64,000 bases of DNA, taken from the NCBI RefSeq assembly GCF_003596335.1, contig NZ_QZCH01000003.1:165821-229820 (forward strand), read 5' to 3'. Positions 37,905 through 48,986 of this stretch are shown here, one piece after another. Position numbers and translations under genes: made by a program. The notes beneath the pieces are model-generated. The model was not told the origin of the DNA and searched no databases. It worked only from the letters and a program-made list of their open reading frames with translations. How positions within the stretch are numbered: the first letter of the stretch is position 1; every line of letters begins with the position of its first letter. This DNA comes from Motilimonas pumila (GTDB taxonomy: Bacteria; Pseudomonadota; Gammaproteobacteria; Enterobacterales; CBDFNC01).

Positions 37905-40634
37905 ATGTTTAATAAAATCATTACAAAAATCATCGGCAGCCGTAACGACAGATTGCTGAAAAAACTGAAAAAAACGGTAAATCAAATTAATGGCCTAGAA
38001 GCGCAGTACGAGGCCTTAAGCGACGAAGAGCTAAAAGCCAAGACCATTGAGTTTCAGGATGCATTCCAGGCCGGTAAATCGTTAGAAGAACTCTTACCTG
38101 ATGCCTTTGCGGTGGTTAGGGAAGGCTCTAAACGTGTCTTTGGCATGCGCCACTTTGACGTCCAGCTGTTGGGCGGCATGATCCTACATGACAACAAAAT
38201 AGCAGAGATGCGTACCGGTGAAGGTAAAACCCTTACTGCCACCTTGCCTGCTTATTTAAATGCTTTAACCGGTCGCGGTGTTCACGTTATTACCGTGAAT
38301 GATTATCTCGCGAAACGTGATGCTGAATGGAATCAGCGCTTATTTGAGTTTCTTGGCCTAACTGTCGGGATTAACTTATCGGGCATGGACACAGATGCTA
38401 AGCGTACCGCCTACGCTGCTGACATCACTTATGGTACCAATAATGAGTTCGGCTTTGACTACTTACGTGACAACATGGCGTTTGAGCCTGGCGCTCGTGT
38501 TATGCGTCCGCTTTATTACGCGGTAGTGGATGAGGTTGACTCTATCTTAATTGATGAAGCAAGAACGCCTCTGATTATCTCTGGTCCAACAGAAGGCAAC
38601 CAAGAGCTTTATACGCAGATTAATACGGTCATCCCGCTGCTTGTTAAGCAAGATAAAGAAGACTCCGACGAGTATACGGGCGACGGTGATTACACGGTTG
38701 ACGAAAAAAATAAACAAGCCTTTTTAACTGAGCGTGGTCAAATTAAGGTTGAAGAGATCCTGCAAGAGCGTGGTCTGCTGCAAGAAAATGAATCTTTATT
38801 CGCGGCGTCTAGCATTAGTCTATTGCATCACGTGAACGCGGCCCTAAGAGCCCACACCTTATTTGAAAAAGACGTCGACTACATCGTCAGCGATGAGCAA
38901 GAAATCGTTATTGTTGATGAGCATACTGGTCGTACTATGCCCGGTCGTCGTTGGTCTGAAGGTTTGCACCAAGCCGTAGAAGCAAAAGAAAAAGTCAGCA
39001 TTCAAAACGAAAACCAAACACTTGCATCCATTACCTTCCAGAACTACTTCCGTTTATATGAAAAACTGGCGGGTATGACAGGTACAGCGGATACTGAAGC
39101 ATTTGAATTCCAAAGTATTTATGGCTTAGAGACCATAGTGACACCAACCAACAAGCCTATGATTCGTAAAGACATGGGTGATTTGGTTTACCTCACGACA
39201 ATGGAGAAATACGAAGCCATTATTGAAGACATCAAAGGATGTGTTGAGCGTAAGCAACCTGTACTGGTAGGTACGGTTTCAATTGAAAGCTCTGAAATCT
39301 TGGCTGGGTTATTGAAAAAAGCCAACATCAAACACCAAGTACTCAATGCTAAGTTCCATGAAAAAGAAGCCGATATTGTTGCCCAAGCCGGTACTCCTAG
39401 CGCGGTGACCATTGCCACCAACATGGCTGGCCGTGGTACCGATATTGTACTGGGTGGTAACTTACAAATGTTGCTCGATCAAGCCGCTGAAAATGGCGCA
39501 AATGAAGAGCAACAAGCCAAGTTGAAACATGATTGGGAAGGCGTGCACCAAGCTGTTCTGGATGCCGGCGGCCTGCATATCATAGGTACTGAGCGCCATG
39601 AATCGCGTCGTATCGATAACCAGCTACGGGGTCGTTCTGGGCGTCAAGGTGATCCAGGTTCTACTCGTTTCTATTTATCGATGGAAGATCCGTTAATGCG
39701 TATCTTTGCGTCAGAAAAAGTTTCCGGCATGATGAAGAAACTGGGCATGGAACAAGGTGAAGCAATAGAGCACCCTTGGGTATCTCGCGCTATCGAGAAT
39801 GCTCAGCGTAAAGTAGAAGGTCGTAACTTTGATATTCGTAAATCGTTACTCGAATTTGACGATGTAGCCAACGATCAGCGTAAAGTGATTTACGAACAAC
39901 GTAATGATCTAATGGACAGCGACGAAATATCAGAAACAATAGAAGTGATCTGGGATGACGTGATAAGCGGTGTGATTGACCAATATATTCCGCCGCAATC
40001 ATTAGAAGAGCAATGGTCAGTCCCTGAACTTGAAGCGCACCTTAAGAACGACTTTAACCTCGACTTACCGTTGCAAAAATGGTTAGAAGAAGACGATCGT
40101 CTTGATGAAGAAAAACTGCGAGATAAAGTCATTGCGGCTTCTCGAGAGTCTTACAAAGCCAAAGAAGAAGTGGTTGGCCCAGAGGTTATTCGTAACTTTG
40201 AAAAAGCCGTTATGCTGCAAACATTAGACGGTTTATGGAAAGAACACTTGTCTGCCATGGACCATCTCCGTCAAGGTATTCACCTTCGTGGCTATGCCCA
40301 GAAGAATCCAAAGCAAGAATATAAACGTGAGTCTTTTGAACTGTTTACAGAAATGCTCGAGAACTTAAAGCACGACGTGATAGGGGTATTGTCAAAGGTT
40401 CAAGTTCAAACCCAACACGACGTTGAGGCAGTAGAAGAACAACGCCGTAAAGAAGCGAAAGCGCAGCAGCAAAACTATAGCCATGAAGACGCCCATAGCC
40501 AATTGGCTGACGCGGTTAAGGAAGAGCAAGCACCGGATACTTTTGTGCGCGAACAACCTAAAGTAGGTCGTAATGAGCCTTGTCCGTGTGGCTCAGGTAA
40601 GAAGTATAAACAGTGTCACGGTAAGCTTAACTAA
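37905..40634 (+). CDS. secA: SecA, preprotein translocase motor ATPase
   Basis: SecA drives unfolded preproteins through SecYEG. The 909-residue product (E. coli 901) has the Walker A GEGKT (105-109), Walker [17 protein letters not shown], the [12 protein letters not shown] and [20 protein letters not shown] motifs of the second nucleotide domain, and a C-terminal zinc site [14 protein letters not shown] that binds SecB. The ATG at 37905 ([16 protein letters not shown]) is chosen over an upstream ATG at 37869. No SecM-like arrest peptide gene precedes it. Confidence 0.99.
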   Translation: MFNKIITKIIGSRNDRLLKKLKKTVNQINGLEAQYEALSDEELKAKTIEFQDAFQAGKSLEELLPDAFAVVREGSKRVFGMRHFDVQLLGGMILHDNKIAEMRTGEGKTLTATLPAYLNALTGRGVHVITVNDYLAKRDAEWNQRLFEFLGLTVGINLSGMDTDAKRTAYAADITYGTNNEFGFDYLRDNMAFEPGARVMRPLYYAVVDEVDSILIDEARTPLIISGPTEGNQELYTQINTVIPLLVKQDKEDSDEYTGDGDYTVDEKNKQAFLTERGQIKVEEILQERGLLQENESLFAASSISLLHHVNAALRAHTLFEKDVDYIVSDEQEIVIVDEHTGRTMPGRRWSEGLHQAVEAKEKVSIQNENQTLASITFQNYFRLYEKLAGMTGTADTEAFEFQSIYGLETIVTPTNKPMIRKDMGDLVYLTTMEKYEAIIEDIKGCVERKQPVLVGTVSIESSEILAGLLKKANIKHQVLNAKFHEKEADIVAQAGTPSAVTIATNMAGRGTDIVLGGNLQMLLDQAAENGANEEQQAKLKHDWEGVHQAVLDAGGLHIIGTERHESRRIDNQLRGRSGRQGDPGSTRFYLSMEDPLMRIFASEKVSGMMKKLGMEQGEAIEHPWVSRAIENAQRKVEGRNFDIRKSLLEFDDVANDQRKVIYEQRNDLMDSDEISETIEVIWDDVISGVIDQYIPPQSLEEQWSVPELEAHLKNDFNLDLPLQKWLEEDDRLDEEKLRDKVIAASRESYKAKEEVVGPEVIRNFEKAVMLQTLDGLWKEHLSAMDHLRQGIHLRGYAQKNPKQEYKRESFELFTEMLENLKHDVIGVLSKVQVQTQHDVEAVEEQRRKEAKAQQQNYSHEDAHSQLADAVKEEQAPDTFVREQPKVGRNEPCPCGSGKKYKQCHGKLN

Positions 40635-40657
40635 GACACCTTACGAATAAAAACAAT

Positions 40658-40688
40658 ACGGGTTGCAGCTTGCTGTAACCCGTTTTTT
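40658..40688 (+). terminator. Terminator of secA
   Basis: An 11-bp stem (ACGGGTTGCAG/CTGTAACCCGT, one G-U) with a CTTG loop and T6 lies just after secA. The mutT start follows within 25 bases. Confidence 0.85.
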
Positions 40689-40712
40689 ATGGAAAAAATA
40701 CAGGTCAACTTT

Positions 40713-41108
40713 ATGAAACGAGTGCACGTTGCCGCAGGGATTATTATTAATCCAGAGCATAAGATTTTGTTAAGCAGACGCTTAAGCCATCAACACCAAG
40801 GGGGAAAGTGGGAGTTTCCTGGCGGTAAAGTAGAGCAGGGTGAAACCGTTTCAGAAGCACTGACTCGTGAACTGGAAGAGGAAGTTAACCTAACAATCTT
40901 CGACTGCAGCTTGTTTGAAACGATCAGCTTTGATTATCCAGATAAGCAAGTACTGCTAGAGTTTATGCTTGTTACTGACTTTAGTGGTAACGCCAACGGC
41001 AATGAAGGTCAGGAAATTCGTTGGGTTGAAGTTCAAGCGCTTAACCAATATGAATTCCCTGCTGCAAACCAGCCTATTGTTACAGCTTTAATGCAACAGT
41101 TTAGCTGA
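40713..41108 (+). CDS. mutT: MutT-type Nudix hydrolase (8-oxo-dGTPase)
   Basis: MutT removes 8-oxo-dGTP and prevents A:T to C:G transversions. The 131-residue product (E. coli 129) matches from KRVHVAAGIIINPEHKILLSR through GGKWEFPGGKVE, and position after secA is conserved. The Nudix box GX5EX7REUXEEXGU is complete (Gly38, Glu44, Arg52, Glu53, Glu56, Glu57) except that the final glycine is Asn59. The metal-binding glutamates are intact, so activity is likely. The ATG at 40713 is preferred over one eight codons upstream, which falls next to the secA terminator. Confidence 0.93.
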   Translation: MKRVHVAAGIIINPEHKILLSRRLSHQHQGGKWEFPGGKVEQGETVSEALTRELEEEVNLTIFDCSLFETISFDYPDKQVLLEFMLVTDFSGNANGNEGQEIRWVEVQALNQYEFPAANQPIVTALMQQFS

Positions 41109-41125
41109 TGGTATAGCCGAGAAGC

Positions 41126-41323
41126 TTACTGCCAGCCTTCTCCGTCTTGTTGTTCAGAGGGAAAAGCGGGCTCCCCTGGTATACGTTTCTCTTCATCAGC
41201 CCATTCGCCTAAATCAATCAACTTACAACGTTCACTGCAAAAAGGGCGAAATTCGGAGCTCGGTTGCCAGGTCACCGGTGTTTTACAGGTTGGGCAAGGC
41301 ACTGAGGTTAGGTTTTTACTCAT
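41126..41323 (-). CDS. yacG: YacG, zinc-binding DNA gyrase inhibitor
   Basis: The 65-residue product has the CPTC and FCSERC zinc-finger halves (Cys10, Cys13, Cys29, Cys33) followed by [16 protein letters not shown], the YacG signature. The family binds GyrB and inhibits gyrase. It lies three bases after zapD and is the last gene of the minus-strand group, converging on mutT with 17 bases between stops and no terminator between them. Confidence 0.95.
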   Translation of the reverse strand: MSKNLTSVPCPTCKTPVTWQPSSEFRPFCSERCKLIDLGEWADEEKRIPGEPAFPSEQQDGEGWQ

Positions 41324-41326
41324 GGT

Positions 41327-42052
41327 TTAACAGCTCGCTAGGTGAAAAGGGATGTCTTGGCTAGGTTCATCGTTGTGGGGCAAAAAGCGGATCGCAAAGC
41401 GCGTTTTATGGCCACTGACGGTAGGAAAAAAACCAAGGTTTTCAGATAGCTTAATTCTAATCATGTCGCAGTCCTCTGCCACGTCTTGATAGAAGCCTGT
41501 TTTAGCAACTTGTGCACTAAACTGGCTTTTCTCTCGACTAAGTTGAAGATGCAGCTGCAGCGCACCAATTAATGGCTGAAAATCCGCCAACCAACGTTTG
41601 CAGTCTGACGCTTTTTCTTCGTGGCTTAAGCTTAGCCAAAAGTGCAGTTGCGGCAGATCAAAGCTGCAACAGCCCCCTGGAATTGAAAAGCGCTGACGAA
41701 TGGCCGATAAGAAGCGATCTTCTTTTAAGGTTTGTGTAATACGACTAAGGCGCGGTAATTGGTAAATAAAATCGTTTAGCTGAGACTCTAGGTGATTAAC
41801 CATTGAAGTGTCTACCGCAGGCATGGTTGCCCAGTGTTTTACCGTTGACAGCTGCTTTTCTAGGTCCTTGCAAAGATCATTGCGAATATCGCTGCGCTCT
41901 AATACTTCGTGTAAATCAAGCAGGCCTTTGAATAAAGCCTCGGGATCACTGGCTGTTTCAAGCCGGCGACTTTTGGCTATCTGACCAAAAATATACTCTA
42001 GCCTTAAATAGCTGCGGCTTTTTTCATTTAGCGGATGTTCAAAAGTAACCAT
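41327..42052 (-). CDS. zapD: ZapD, FtsZ-bundling division protein
   Basis: ZapD crosslinks FtsZ filaments by binding the FtsZ C-terminal peptide, which is present intact in this window. The 241-residue product (E. coli 247) begins MVTFEHPLNEKSRSYLRLEY and contains SIPGGCCSFDLPQLHFWLSL and SGHKTRFAIRFLP, strongly conserved in the family. A TTG at 42088 could extend it by 12 residues, but the ATG at 42052 matches the family start. It sits between coaE and yacG as in E. coli. Confidence 0.95.
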   Translation of the reverse strand: MVTFEHPLNEKSRSYLRLEYIFGQIAKSRRLETASDPEALFKGLLDLHEVLERSDIRNDLCKDLEKQLSTVKHWATMPAVDTSMVNHLESQLNDFIYQLPRLSRITQTLKEDRFLSAIRQRFSIPGGCCSFDLPQLHFWLSLSHEEKASDCKRWLADFQPLIGALQLHLQLSREKSQFSAQVAKTGFYQDVAEDCDMIRIKLSENLGFFPTVSGHKTRFAIRFLPHNDEPSQDIPFHLASC

Positions 42053-42101
42053 TAAAGTGCGATGTTCTCTAGCTTTGTAAAGCAACAAAGTTTAGCGCTA
42101 A

Positions 42102-42719
42102 TTATCGCTGTTGTAGAGTTTTATTCGCAACTTTTACCAGTAACTGATGATGAATTTTGTTAACCTGGCTTTTTAACCAACTTAAGTCTGAGCTGTTATC
42201 TAGCACGAATTGCGCACGCGTTAATCGCTCGGGGCGACTTATTTGGGCGTTCATGATCGCTCTAATTTGCTTTGCTTGGCTGTTATCACGCTCGCAAGCC
42301 CGCTGAAGTTGGGCTTGCTCTGGTAAATCAACGACAATAACGGCATCTGTGTATTGTTGTAGGTTGTTCTCAAGTAGCAAAGGCGCTTCGAGTAAAGCAT
42401 ATGGGCCTTTACACGCTTTTAGCTGACTCAAGATACGTTCACGAATCAGTGGGTGTAATAGTTGGTTGAGCCATGATTTGTTTGCTTGATTGGAAAAGGT
42501 CAGCTCGCGCAGCCGCTTTCTATCGAGGTGATTATTTTGCTGTAAGATTGAAGGGCCAAATTTTTCTTCGATAGCCATAAGCGCAGGGCTACCTGGCTCA
42601 ACCACTTCTCTTGCTACAACGTCGGCATCGACAATTTCAATGCCGAGATCTGAAAAGAATCGACTGGCTGACGACTTGCCACTGCCAATGCCACCTGTAA
42701 GGCCGATAATATGTGTCAT
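42102..42719 (-). CDS. coaE: CoaE, dephospho-CoA kinase
   Basis: CoaE phosphorylates dephospho-CoA in the last step of coenzyme A synthesis. The 205-residue product has the P-loop GGIGSGKS (about 9-16), the DADVVAREVV motif, LLHPLIR and the lid-region CERDNSQAKQI. It overlaps pilD by one base (TGATG) and lies 49 bases before zapD, within the pilA-to-yacG minus-strand run. Confidence 0.97.
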   Translation of the reverse strand: MTHIIGLTGGIGSGKSSASRFFSDLGIEIVDADVVAREVVEPGSPALMAIEEKFGPSILQQNNHLDRKRLRELTFSNQANKSWLNQLLHPLIRERILSQLKACKGPYALLEAPLLLENNLQQYTDAVIVVDLPEQAQLQRACERDNSQAKQIRAIMNAQISRPERLTRAQFVLDNSSDLSWLKSQVNKIHHQLLVKVANKTLQQR

Positions 42720-43606
42720 CAGCCCAGCAGAAAGCGGTAATACAGTTCGATAAGCTGCTCACCATAAACAAGGTAAATCCAGCCAGCTGCAGCCAAGTAC
42801 GGGCCAAATGGAATAGGCTGACCACGACCATTTTTGGCAAGCGCCATTAATGAAATGCCGACTATGGCACCCACAAACGAAGACAATAAGATGATTAAGG
42901 GTAACGCTTGCCAGCCAAACCATGCACCTAAGGCTGCAAGTAGCTTAAAGTCACCGTAACCCATGCCCTCTTTTTTAGTGAGTATTTTAAAGGCCCAGTA
43001 GATGCTCCATAAGCTTAAATAGCCCGCCATTGCACCAATAACGGCATCTTCTAGCGTTGCAAAACTGCCATTGAAATTGACAATTAGACCTAACCACAAT
43101 AACGGTAAGGTCATGTTGTCAGGTAATAACATGGTATCAAAATCAATAAAAGTGAGCGCGATCAGGGTCCATGTTAGTACCAGTGCTGCAAGCAAAGGCC
43201 AACCAAAAGGTACCACAAAAGCGACTGCCAATGACATTAACCCCGTGAGTAACTCAATGCTTGGGTAGCGGGCTGATATAGGCGTTTTACACTCGCTGCA
43301 TTTACCCTTTAAGCATAACCAGCTAATGATAGGGATATTCTCTAACGCAGTAATTTTATGGCCACATTGAGGGCAAGCAGAGCGTGGCACTACTAGGTTA
43401 TATTTAGGCTTTTCTTCTTTGGTCGGTGCAGCTTTTAATTCATCTTCCAAAAAAGCGCGGCATTCGCTGCGCCACTCAGCTTGCATCATCTTTGGTAAAC
43501 GGTGAATGACGACGTTAAGGAACGAGCCGACCAATAAGCCGAGACATAATACAACAAGGCATAAGGCCCATAGTGAGCCTTGCAATAATAATAAAATTTC
43601 AGTCAT
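42719..43606 (-). CDS. pilD: PilD, type IV prepilin peptidase/methylase
   Basis: PilD cleaves the leader of type IV prepilins at the inner membrane and N-methylates the new N-terminus. The 295-residue product has multiple membrane segments and a zinc-binding cytoplasmic loop with CPQC (Cys78, Cys81) and CSEC (Cys103, Cys106). The two catalytic aspartates lie in FIDFDTMLLPD (about 154-163) and GYGDFK (Asp219). It overlaps pilC by one base, so the pilus genes are translationally linked. Its substrate PilA is in the same cluster. Confidence 0.97.
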   Translation of the reverse strand: MTEILLLLQGSLWALCLVVLCLGLLVGSFLNVVIHRLPKMMQAEWRSECRAFLEDELKAAPTKEEKPKYNLVVPRSACPQCGHKITALENIPIISWLCLKGKCSECKTPISARYPSIELLTGLMSLAVAFVVPFGWPLLAALVLTWTLIALTFIDFDTMLLPDNMTLPLLWLGLIVNFNGSFATLEDAVIGAMAGYLSLWSIYWAFKILTKKEGMGYGDFKLLAALGAWFGWQALPLIILLSSFVGAIVGISLMALAKNGRGQPIPFGPYLAAAGWIYLVYGEQLIELYYRFLLG

Positions 43607-44844
43607 TAGCCTACAACGCTACCCAGTGAGAAGATAGGTAAGTACATAGCGATGACAAGTCCACCAACTACCACACCTAAAACGACCATGATCATAGGCT
43701 CAATCAAACTGGTCAGGGCGTCTACAGCATCATCCACTTCCCGCTCGTAAATGTCAGCGACTTTAGTTAACATGCCATCTAAATCACCCGATTCCTCACC
43801 TATCATAATCATTTGCGCCACCATATCAGGGAAAACTCCAGTTGTACGCATGGCTACGTGCATTTGCATGCCCGCCATCACTTCGGTTCGAATATTCTCG
43901 ATAGCGGAGCGATAGACATAGTTACCCGAAGCGCCGGCCGCGGATTGTAAGGCATCAATCAAAGGAATACCGGCAGCAAAAGTGGTGGATAAGGTTCTTG
44001 CAAAGCGTGCCATTGCTCCCTTATGTAAGATGGTATTAATTACGGGGATTTTTAAAATAAACTTGTCTGTCTTATTTCTTACATTCTCAGAATTTAAATG
44101 TGCTCGTCTAAACAGGAATAAAGCAATAAAAATAGCGCCAAAAACTATATACCAGTAGCTTTGTAGCGTATGGGAAATGGCAATGACAAACTGAGTAAAA
44201 GCCGGTAACTCAGCGCCAAAGCCGTTAAAGATTTCTTCAAACTGTGGAATTACAAATAACAATAAAATCACGGTTACCGTGATGGCCACTAATACCACCA
44301 TAGCCGGATAAAACATGGCTTTTTTAATTTTTGACTTTAATGCTTCAGCTTTTTCTTTATAGATAGCGATGCGGTCATAAATAGTTTCCAGTGCACCGGA
44401 TTGCTCGCCGGCTTGCACTAGATCACAGTAAAGGTCGTCAAAGTACTTAGGATGTTTTTTTAAAGAGTCTGAAAGAGGTGTGCCGGTTTCTACCTCTGCA
44501 GTCACTTCACTGAGTAAATCACGAATGGATTTTTTCTCATTACTTTTTCCGATCATTTGCAAACACTGAACTAAAGGCACACCTGCCGATAACATAGTCG
44601 CAATCTGTCGTGTTATCACGGCAATATCCATAGGCTTTATACCTTGGCCTAATTGCGATAATGCCGACTCGGTTTTTTTGTTGATCTTGGTAATATTAAC
44701 GCCTTGACGGCGCATCTCAGCTTTAACTTGGTTGGCTGTTTCACCTTGAGTCTCGCCCGAAACTTTTTTGCCTTTGCGGTTAACACCTGTCCATTTAAAA
44801 GTCAGTATTTTAACCGGTTTTTTAGCCTTAGCAGCCACAGCCAT
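43606..44844 (-). CDS. pilC: PilC, inner-membrane platform of the type IV pilus
   Basis: PilC is the polytopic platform that couples the PilB motor to pilin extraction. The 412-residue product contains two GspF domains (about residues 75-200 and 280-400, with TRQIATMLSAGVPLVQCLQM and FARTLSTTFAAGIPLIDALQ) and three hydrophobic segments, ending in LGVVVGGLVIAMYLPIFSLG. AGGA lies six bases before the ATG at 44844, which excludes the TTG at 44850. Confidence 0.97.
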   Translation of the reverse strand: MAVAAKAKKPVKILTFKWTGVNRKGKKVSGETQGETANQVKAEMRRQGVNITKINKKTESALSQLGQGIKPMDIAVITRQIATMLSAGVPLVQCLQMIGKSNEKKSIRDLLSEVTAEVETGTPLSDSLKKHPKYFDDLYCDLVQAGEQSGALETIYDRIAIYKEKAEALKSKIKKAMFYPAMVVLVAITVTVILLLFVIPQFEEIFNGFGAELPAFTQFVIAISHTLQSYWYIVFGAIFIALFLFRRAHLNSENVRNKTDKFILKIPVINTILHKGAMARFARTLSTTFAAGIPLIDALQSAAGASGNYVYRSAIENIRTEVMAGMQMHVAMRTTGVFPDMVAQMIMIGEESGDLDGMLTKVADIYEREVDDAVDALTSLIEPMIMVVLGVVVGGLVIAMYLPIFSLGSVVG

Positions 44845-44880
44845 AATCAATCCTTCTTATACTTTATTATATTTGGAAAC

Positions 44881-46584
44881 TTAACCGCTGGTTACGCGAG
44901 TGACTTCAGATAGACTCGTAACTCCCTCTACAGCTTTAATCAAAGCGGATTGGCGCAAAGTGTGCATACCTTCTTTTTGTGCTATATCACTGAGTTGAAT
45001 CGAGTTAGCGCCATCTAGAATTGCGCGTCCTATTGCATCAGACATTTGCATCACTTCATAGATACCTACGCGACCTTTATAGCCGTCGGTGCACTTATCG
45101 CAGCCTACCGCTTTGTAAGTGGTAATGCCCTTTTCTATTTGATTTGGGGTAAAGCCCAATAAGGTTAGATCTTGTTGGGAAACCTGCTCAGGCGTTTTAC
45201 AGTGTTCACATAAACGCCTTGCAAGTCGTTGCGCCATAATCAAAGTCACAGAAGAAGCGACGTTAAAGGCAGGTACACCCATATTAAGTAAACGCGTTAA
45301 TGTTTCAGATGCTGAATTAGTATGCAAAGTCGATAATACCAAGTGACCGGTTTGCGCTGCTTTAATACCTATTTCAGCGGTTTCTAAATCACGGATCTCA
45401 CCGACCATAACAATATCGGGATCTTGTCGTAGGAATGAGCGAAGAGATGCTGCAAAGGTTAACCCTGCCTTAGGGTTCATTTGAACTTGATTAATACCTT
45501 CCAAGTTGATTTCTACCGGATCTTCTGCGGTCGAAATATTACGCTCAGGAGTATTCAGAATATTAAGGCCGGTATACAAAGAAACCGTTTTACCTGAGCC
45601 GGTTGGGCCGGTAATAAGGATCATGCCTTGCGGTTTTGAAATGGCGTCTAAATATTGTTTCTTTTGTTTATCGCTATAGCCTAACTTATCGATATCCAGG
45701 TTCGCTGCCGAGCTATCTAAAATACGCATTACGATTTTTTCTCCCCACATGGTGGGCAGGGTTGAAACACGTAAATCCATTGATTTGTTTTTACTGAGTT
45801 TTAGCTTAATTCGGCCATCTTGCGGAATACGCCGCTCGGCGATATCCAGTTTTGACATGACTTTTAAGCGGGCAGAGAAGCGGTTGGTTAAGTTAACCGG
45901 CGGTGTCGCCACTTCGGTTAAAATACCATCGATACGCAGGCGCACCCGGTACTTCTTCTCATAAGGCTCAAAGTGAATATCTGACGCGCCTTTGCGTATC
46001 GCATCAGAAAGAATCTTATTAATATATTTAACGATGGGGGCGTCATCGTCGCCCATTTTTTGGGCTTCATCGAGACGGGATTCGGTATCATCAACATCAA
46101 TATCGCCTATTTCTGCCTCATTTAGATCACCAAGAGCAGCATCGTCTTCTTCTATAAGCTTTTCTATCGCCTTTTGCAGCTTATCTTCTTCCACCAATAA
46201 GGCTTCGGTATGCATGGCAAAGCTAAAGCCAAAGTCTTCCAGAGCAGCTACATTGGTGGGGTCAGACATGGCGATATATAGCGTATGACCTTGGGTATAA
46301 ATAGGGATCGCATGGTGTTTATCAATCAATTTTTCATTAATAAACTTATCGGGAATGTCTTCAAGCTGAAATGAATCTAGGTCTAGCAAAGGGATGCCAT
46401 ACTCGGATTCGCAGAAATCAGCGAGCTCTTTTGAAGATATGTATTTGTTACTAACTAAGTAGCTGACTAGGTGAGCTTTTTCAGACTTGATACTGGTTAG
46501 AATTATTTTGGCTTTTTCCTCTGGGAAAAAGCCACGAGTGACTAAATTATTTAATAAGCCACTCGTGGTTTTAGCTATAGGCAT
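44881..46584 (-). CDS. pilB: PilB, type IV pilus assembly ATPase
   Basis: PilB powers pilus extension from the cytoplasmic side. The 567-residue product has an N-terminal MshE-like domain (about 1-150), the Walker A GPTGSGKT (about 328-335), an Asp box, the Walker B-like [10 protein letters not shown], and a zinc tetracysteine site (CEHC and CDKC) near residues 455-495. It lies 18 bases after pilA. No retraction ATPase (pilT) is in the window. Confidence 0.97.
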   Translation of the reverse strand: MPIAKTTSGLLNNLVTRGFFPEEKAKIILTSIKSEKAHLVSYLVSNKYISSKELADFCESEYGIPLLDLDSFQLEDIPDKFINEKLIDKHHAIPIYTQGHTLYIAMSDPTNVAALEDFGFSFAMHTEALLVEEDKLQKAIEKLIEEDDAALGDLNEAEIGDIDVDDTESRLDEAQKMGDDDAPIVKYINKILSDAIRKGASDIHFEPYEKKYRVRLRIDGILTEVATPPVNLTNRFSARLKVMSKLDIAERRIPQDGRIKLKLSKNKSMDLRVSTLPTMWGEKIVMRILDSSAANLDIDKLGYSDKQKKQYLDAISKPQGMILITGPTGSGKTVSLYTGLNILNTPERNISTAEDPVEINLEGINQVQMNPKAGLTFAASLRSFLRQDPDIVMVGEIRDLETAEIGIKAAQTGHLVLSTLHTNSASETLTRLLNMGVPAFNVASSVTLIMAQRLARRLCEHCKTPEQVSQQDLTLLGFTPNQIEKGITTYKAVGCDKCTDGYKGRVGIYEVMQMSDAIGRAILDGANSIQLSDIAQKEGMHTLRQSALIKAVEGVTSLSEVTRVTSG

Positions 46585-46602
46585 TATTGTTTTAAATTCA
46601 TA

Positions 46603-47112
46603 TTAGAATGTTGGACAATATGGTTTGTAAGCAGCTACGCCAGAAGCACAATCAGCAGTCCAGGTAACCGTACCGTTAGTCTCGCGCTTGCCTGTAAGTA
46701 TGTATGTAGCGGCAACATCAAGGCTTCCAAGGTTGTCATTGGCTGCATCAACATCAACTGTGATTGTTACTTCACCAGCTGCCGCAGAAGTAGTTGCTAC
46801 ACCAAGAACATTCTTTGGTGAGCCAGCAGCACCTGTTTTGGTAACTGCTTCTGGAACGCTAGTAGGAGCCGCAGCTGTTGAACTAATACACTTAGTCGCA
46901 AAGTTAGAAGTTGTTGCATCAGTTTGTGCACAGATTTCTACAGCGCTTTGAGCAGCACCTGCCGCCGTAATTAACTTAGAGAACTGTGCTTTATTTGTGT
47001 AGTCTTGGTACGCAGGAAGTGCGATCGCTGCAAGAATACCAATGATGGCAACAACGATCAGTAGTTCGATTAAGGTAAAACCCGCTTGGGCTTTGTTCAT
47101 TTGCTTGTTCAT
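46603..47112 (-). CDS. pilA: PilA, type IVa major pilin
   Basis: PilA is the pilus subunit. The 169-residue prepilin has a short basic leader ending in Gly11, then [20 protein letters not shown], the class III signal and hydrophobic alpha-1N segment; Phe12 would be +1 and Glu16 is the conserved Glu5. Cys155 and Cys166 near the C-terminus form the expected D-loop disulfide, and Cys61 with Cys75 may form another. Two ATGs (47112 and four codons later) both leave a workable leader. The sequence is Ala/Thr-rich after residue 60, typical of variable pilin heads. It is first in pilABCD-coaE-zapD-yacG. Confidence 0.95.
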   Translation of the reverse strand: MNKQMNKAQAGFTLIELLIVVAIIGILAAIALPAYQDYTNKAQFSKLITAAGAAQSAVEICAQTDATTSNFATKCISSTAAAPTSVPEAVTKTGAAGSPKNVLGVATTSAAAGEVTITVDVDAANDNLGSLDVAATYILTGKRETNGTVTWTADCASGVAAYKPYCPTF

Positions 47113-47474
47113 AATAAAGTGTGTCCTTTACTTACGGTTTTTTTATTAGGGATAAGGTTGAGCAAATGGAAGAATCTTAGGTAAGATTTTAGCGTCCTTT
47201 GCTACAGTCTTAAGATCTCAAGTTTTTTGATTTGAGACAAGTTAGCTAGATCATGTTTTTCGATCTTTCGAGTCTGCACTCATGGTTTGAGTCACATTTT
47301 AGACGAAATGGTGAACCCATTTCTATCCTTAGCACTTTCCACTTAAATAAGCACAAACTCTATTCGATTAAACTTGTTTAACTAACGGCGCTGATTTTAG
47401 TTAAAAAAGCACCAAATGTTCAAGAGCTTTCTATCAATAATCGCGCTTAAACCCGTTTTTCTAAAAATTTAAGC
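47113..47474. other. Gap between nadC and pilA
   Basis: No gene or tRNA is seen. It holds the probable pilA promoter (47186-47213), an exact palindrome at 47173-47188 (AATCTTA-GG-TAAGATT), a TCTCAA/TTGAGA repeat at 47216-47237, and an AT-rich inverted repeat GCTTAAA/TTTAAGC at 47445-47474 touching the nadC stop. That last repeat lacks a GC-rich stem and is a poor terminator. Confidence 0.5.
47186..47213 (-). promoter_or_regulatory. Candidate pilA promoter
   Basis: On the minus strand TTAAGA and TAAAAT are 16 bases apart, about 75 bases before the pilA ATG. The palindrome at 47173-47188 covers the -10 edge and the expected start point, so it could be an operator. No sigma-54 site (GG-N10-GC type) was seen. 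Confidence 0.4.
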
Positions 47475-48356
<882 letters not shown>

Positions 48357-48370
48357 TCAGCGACTGTCTT

Positions 48371-48919
48371 TTATAAGCTAAGAGTCAACTGCTTACCTTG
48401 TTGTACCAATTTTAGCTGCCTTAATACGTTCATGCCGAGCAGCACGGTATCATCGGTCATATAAGGGTTAATTTGAGCGCGCAGATCGTACAATGTTATC
48501 GACCCTATGCTCAAGCTATTAATCTCAGTGCTATAAACGTTAATAGTGCCGTTGGCAGTATTAACTCGACTGGCATAGCCGGGTTTAAGGCCAATTCTTT
48601 GCGCCAGTTTTTCTGGAACAACGGTCGAGGTGGCTCCCGTGTCGAGCAAATACGTTACTTCTACGCCGTTAATAAAGCCGTTAGCCACATAATGGCCTTG
48701 GCGGTTTTGCAACAGTATGATGGTTTGACCATCTGCTGCTGTGCTCACGTTTTGATTAGGATTGTACTGCTTGGCCAATTTGTCATCGAAATATTGGTAT
48801 AATAGCGCAGCGGCAATAAGCCACATAAAAAGCCACATCCATTTTCCCACTTTTTGTGGCTTTTGAGTCGCTGCTGTGGATGGCTTTGGAGGCGTTTCTT
48901 TTGAAGACGGCTCAGACAT
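48371..48919 (-). CDS. Membrane-anchored retropepsin-like aspartic protease
   Basis: The roughly 182-residue product has a short Pro/Ser/Lys-rich cytoplasmic tail, one membrane segment (about residues 27-43, WMWLFMWLIAAALLYQYF) and a periplasmic clan AA aspartic protease domain (about 65-182). The active-site motif is L-L-D-T-G-A-T-S with Asp93, followed by the flap and hydrophobic GMNVLRQLKL segment. The single DTGA means it must dimerise to be active, as retroviral proteases do. Substrates are unknown. AAGGAAG supports the ATG at 48919. It is divergent from ampD, with 67 bases between starts. Confidence 0.85.
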   Translation of the reverse strand: MSEPSSKETPPKPSTAATQKPQKVGKWMWLFMWLIAAALLYQYFDDKLAKQYNPNQNVSTAADGQTIILLQNRQGHYVANGFINGVEVTYLLDTGATSTVVPEKLAQRIGLKPGYASRVNTANGTINVYSTEINSLSIGSITLYDLRAQINPYMTDDTVLLGMNVLRQLKLVQQGKQLTLSL

Positions 48920-48986
48920 AATCACTTCCTTTATTCTCTGCTGCGCTGCTAACATAGACAAATTCAGTACCTTTGTGAATTCATTT

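Noticed and set aside
47445..47474. Inverted repeat after nadC considered as a terminator
   Set aside because: The arms are AT-rich, the spacer is 16 bases and no T-tract follows on the minus strand.
47113..47474. tRNA gene beside pilA, as in pseudomonads
   Set aside because: No cloverleaf, TTCGA-type T-loop or CCA-end pattern was found in the gap.
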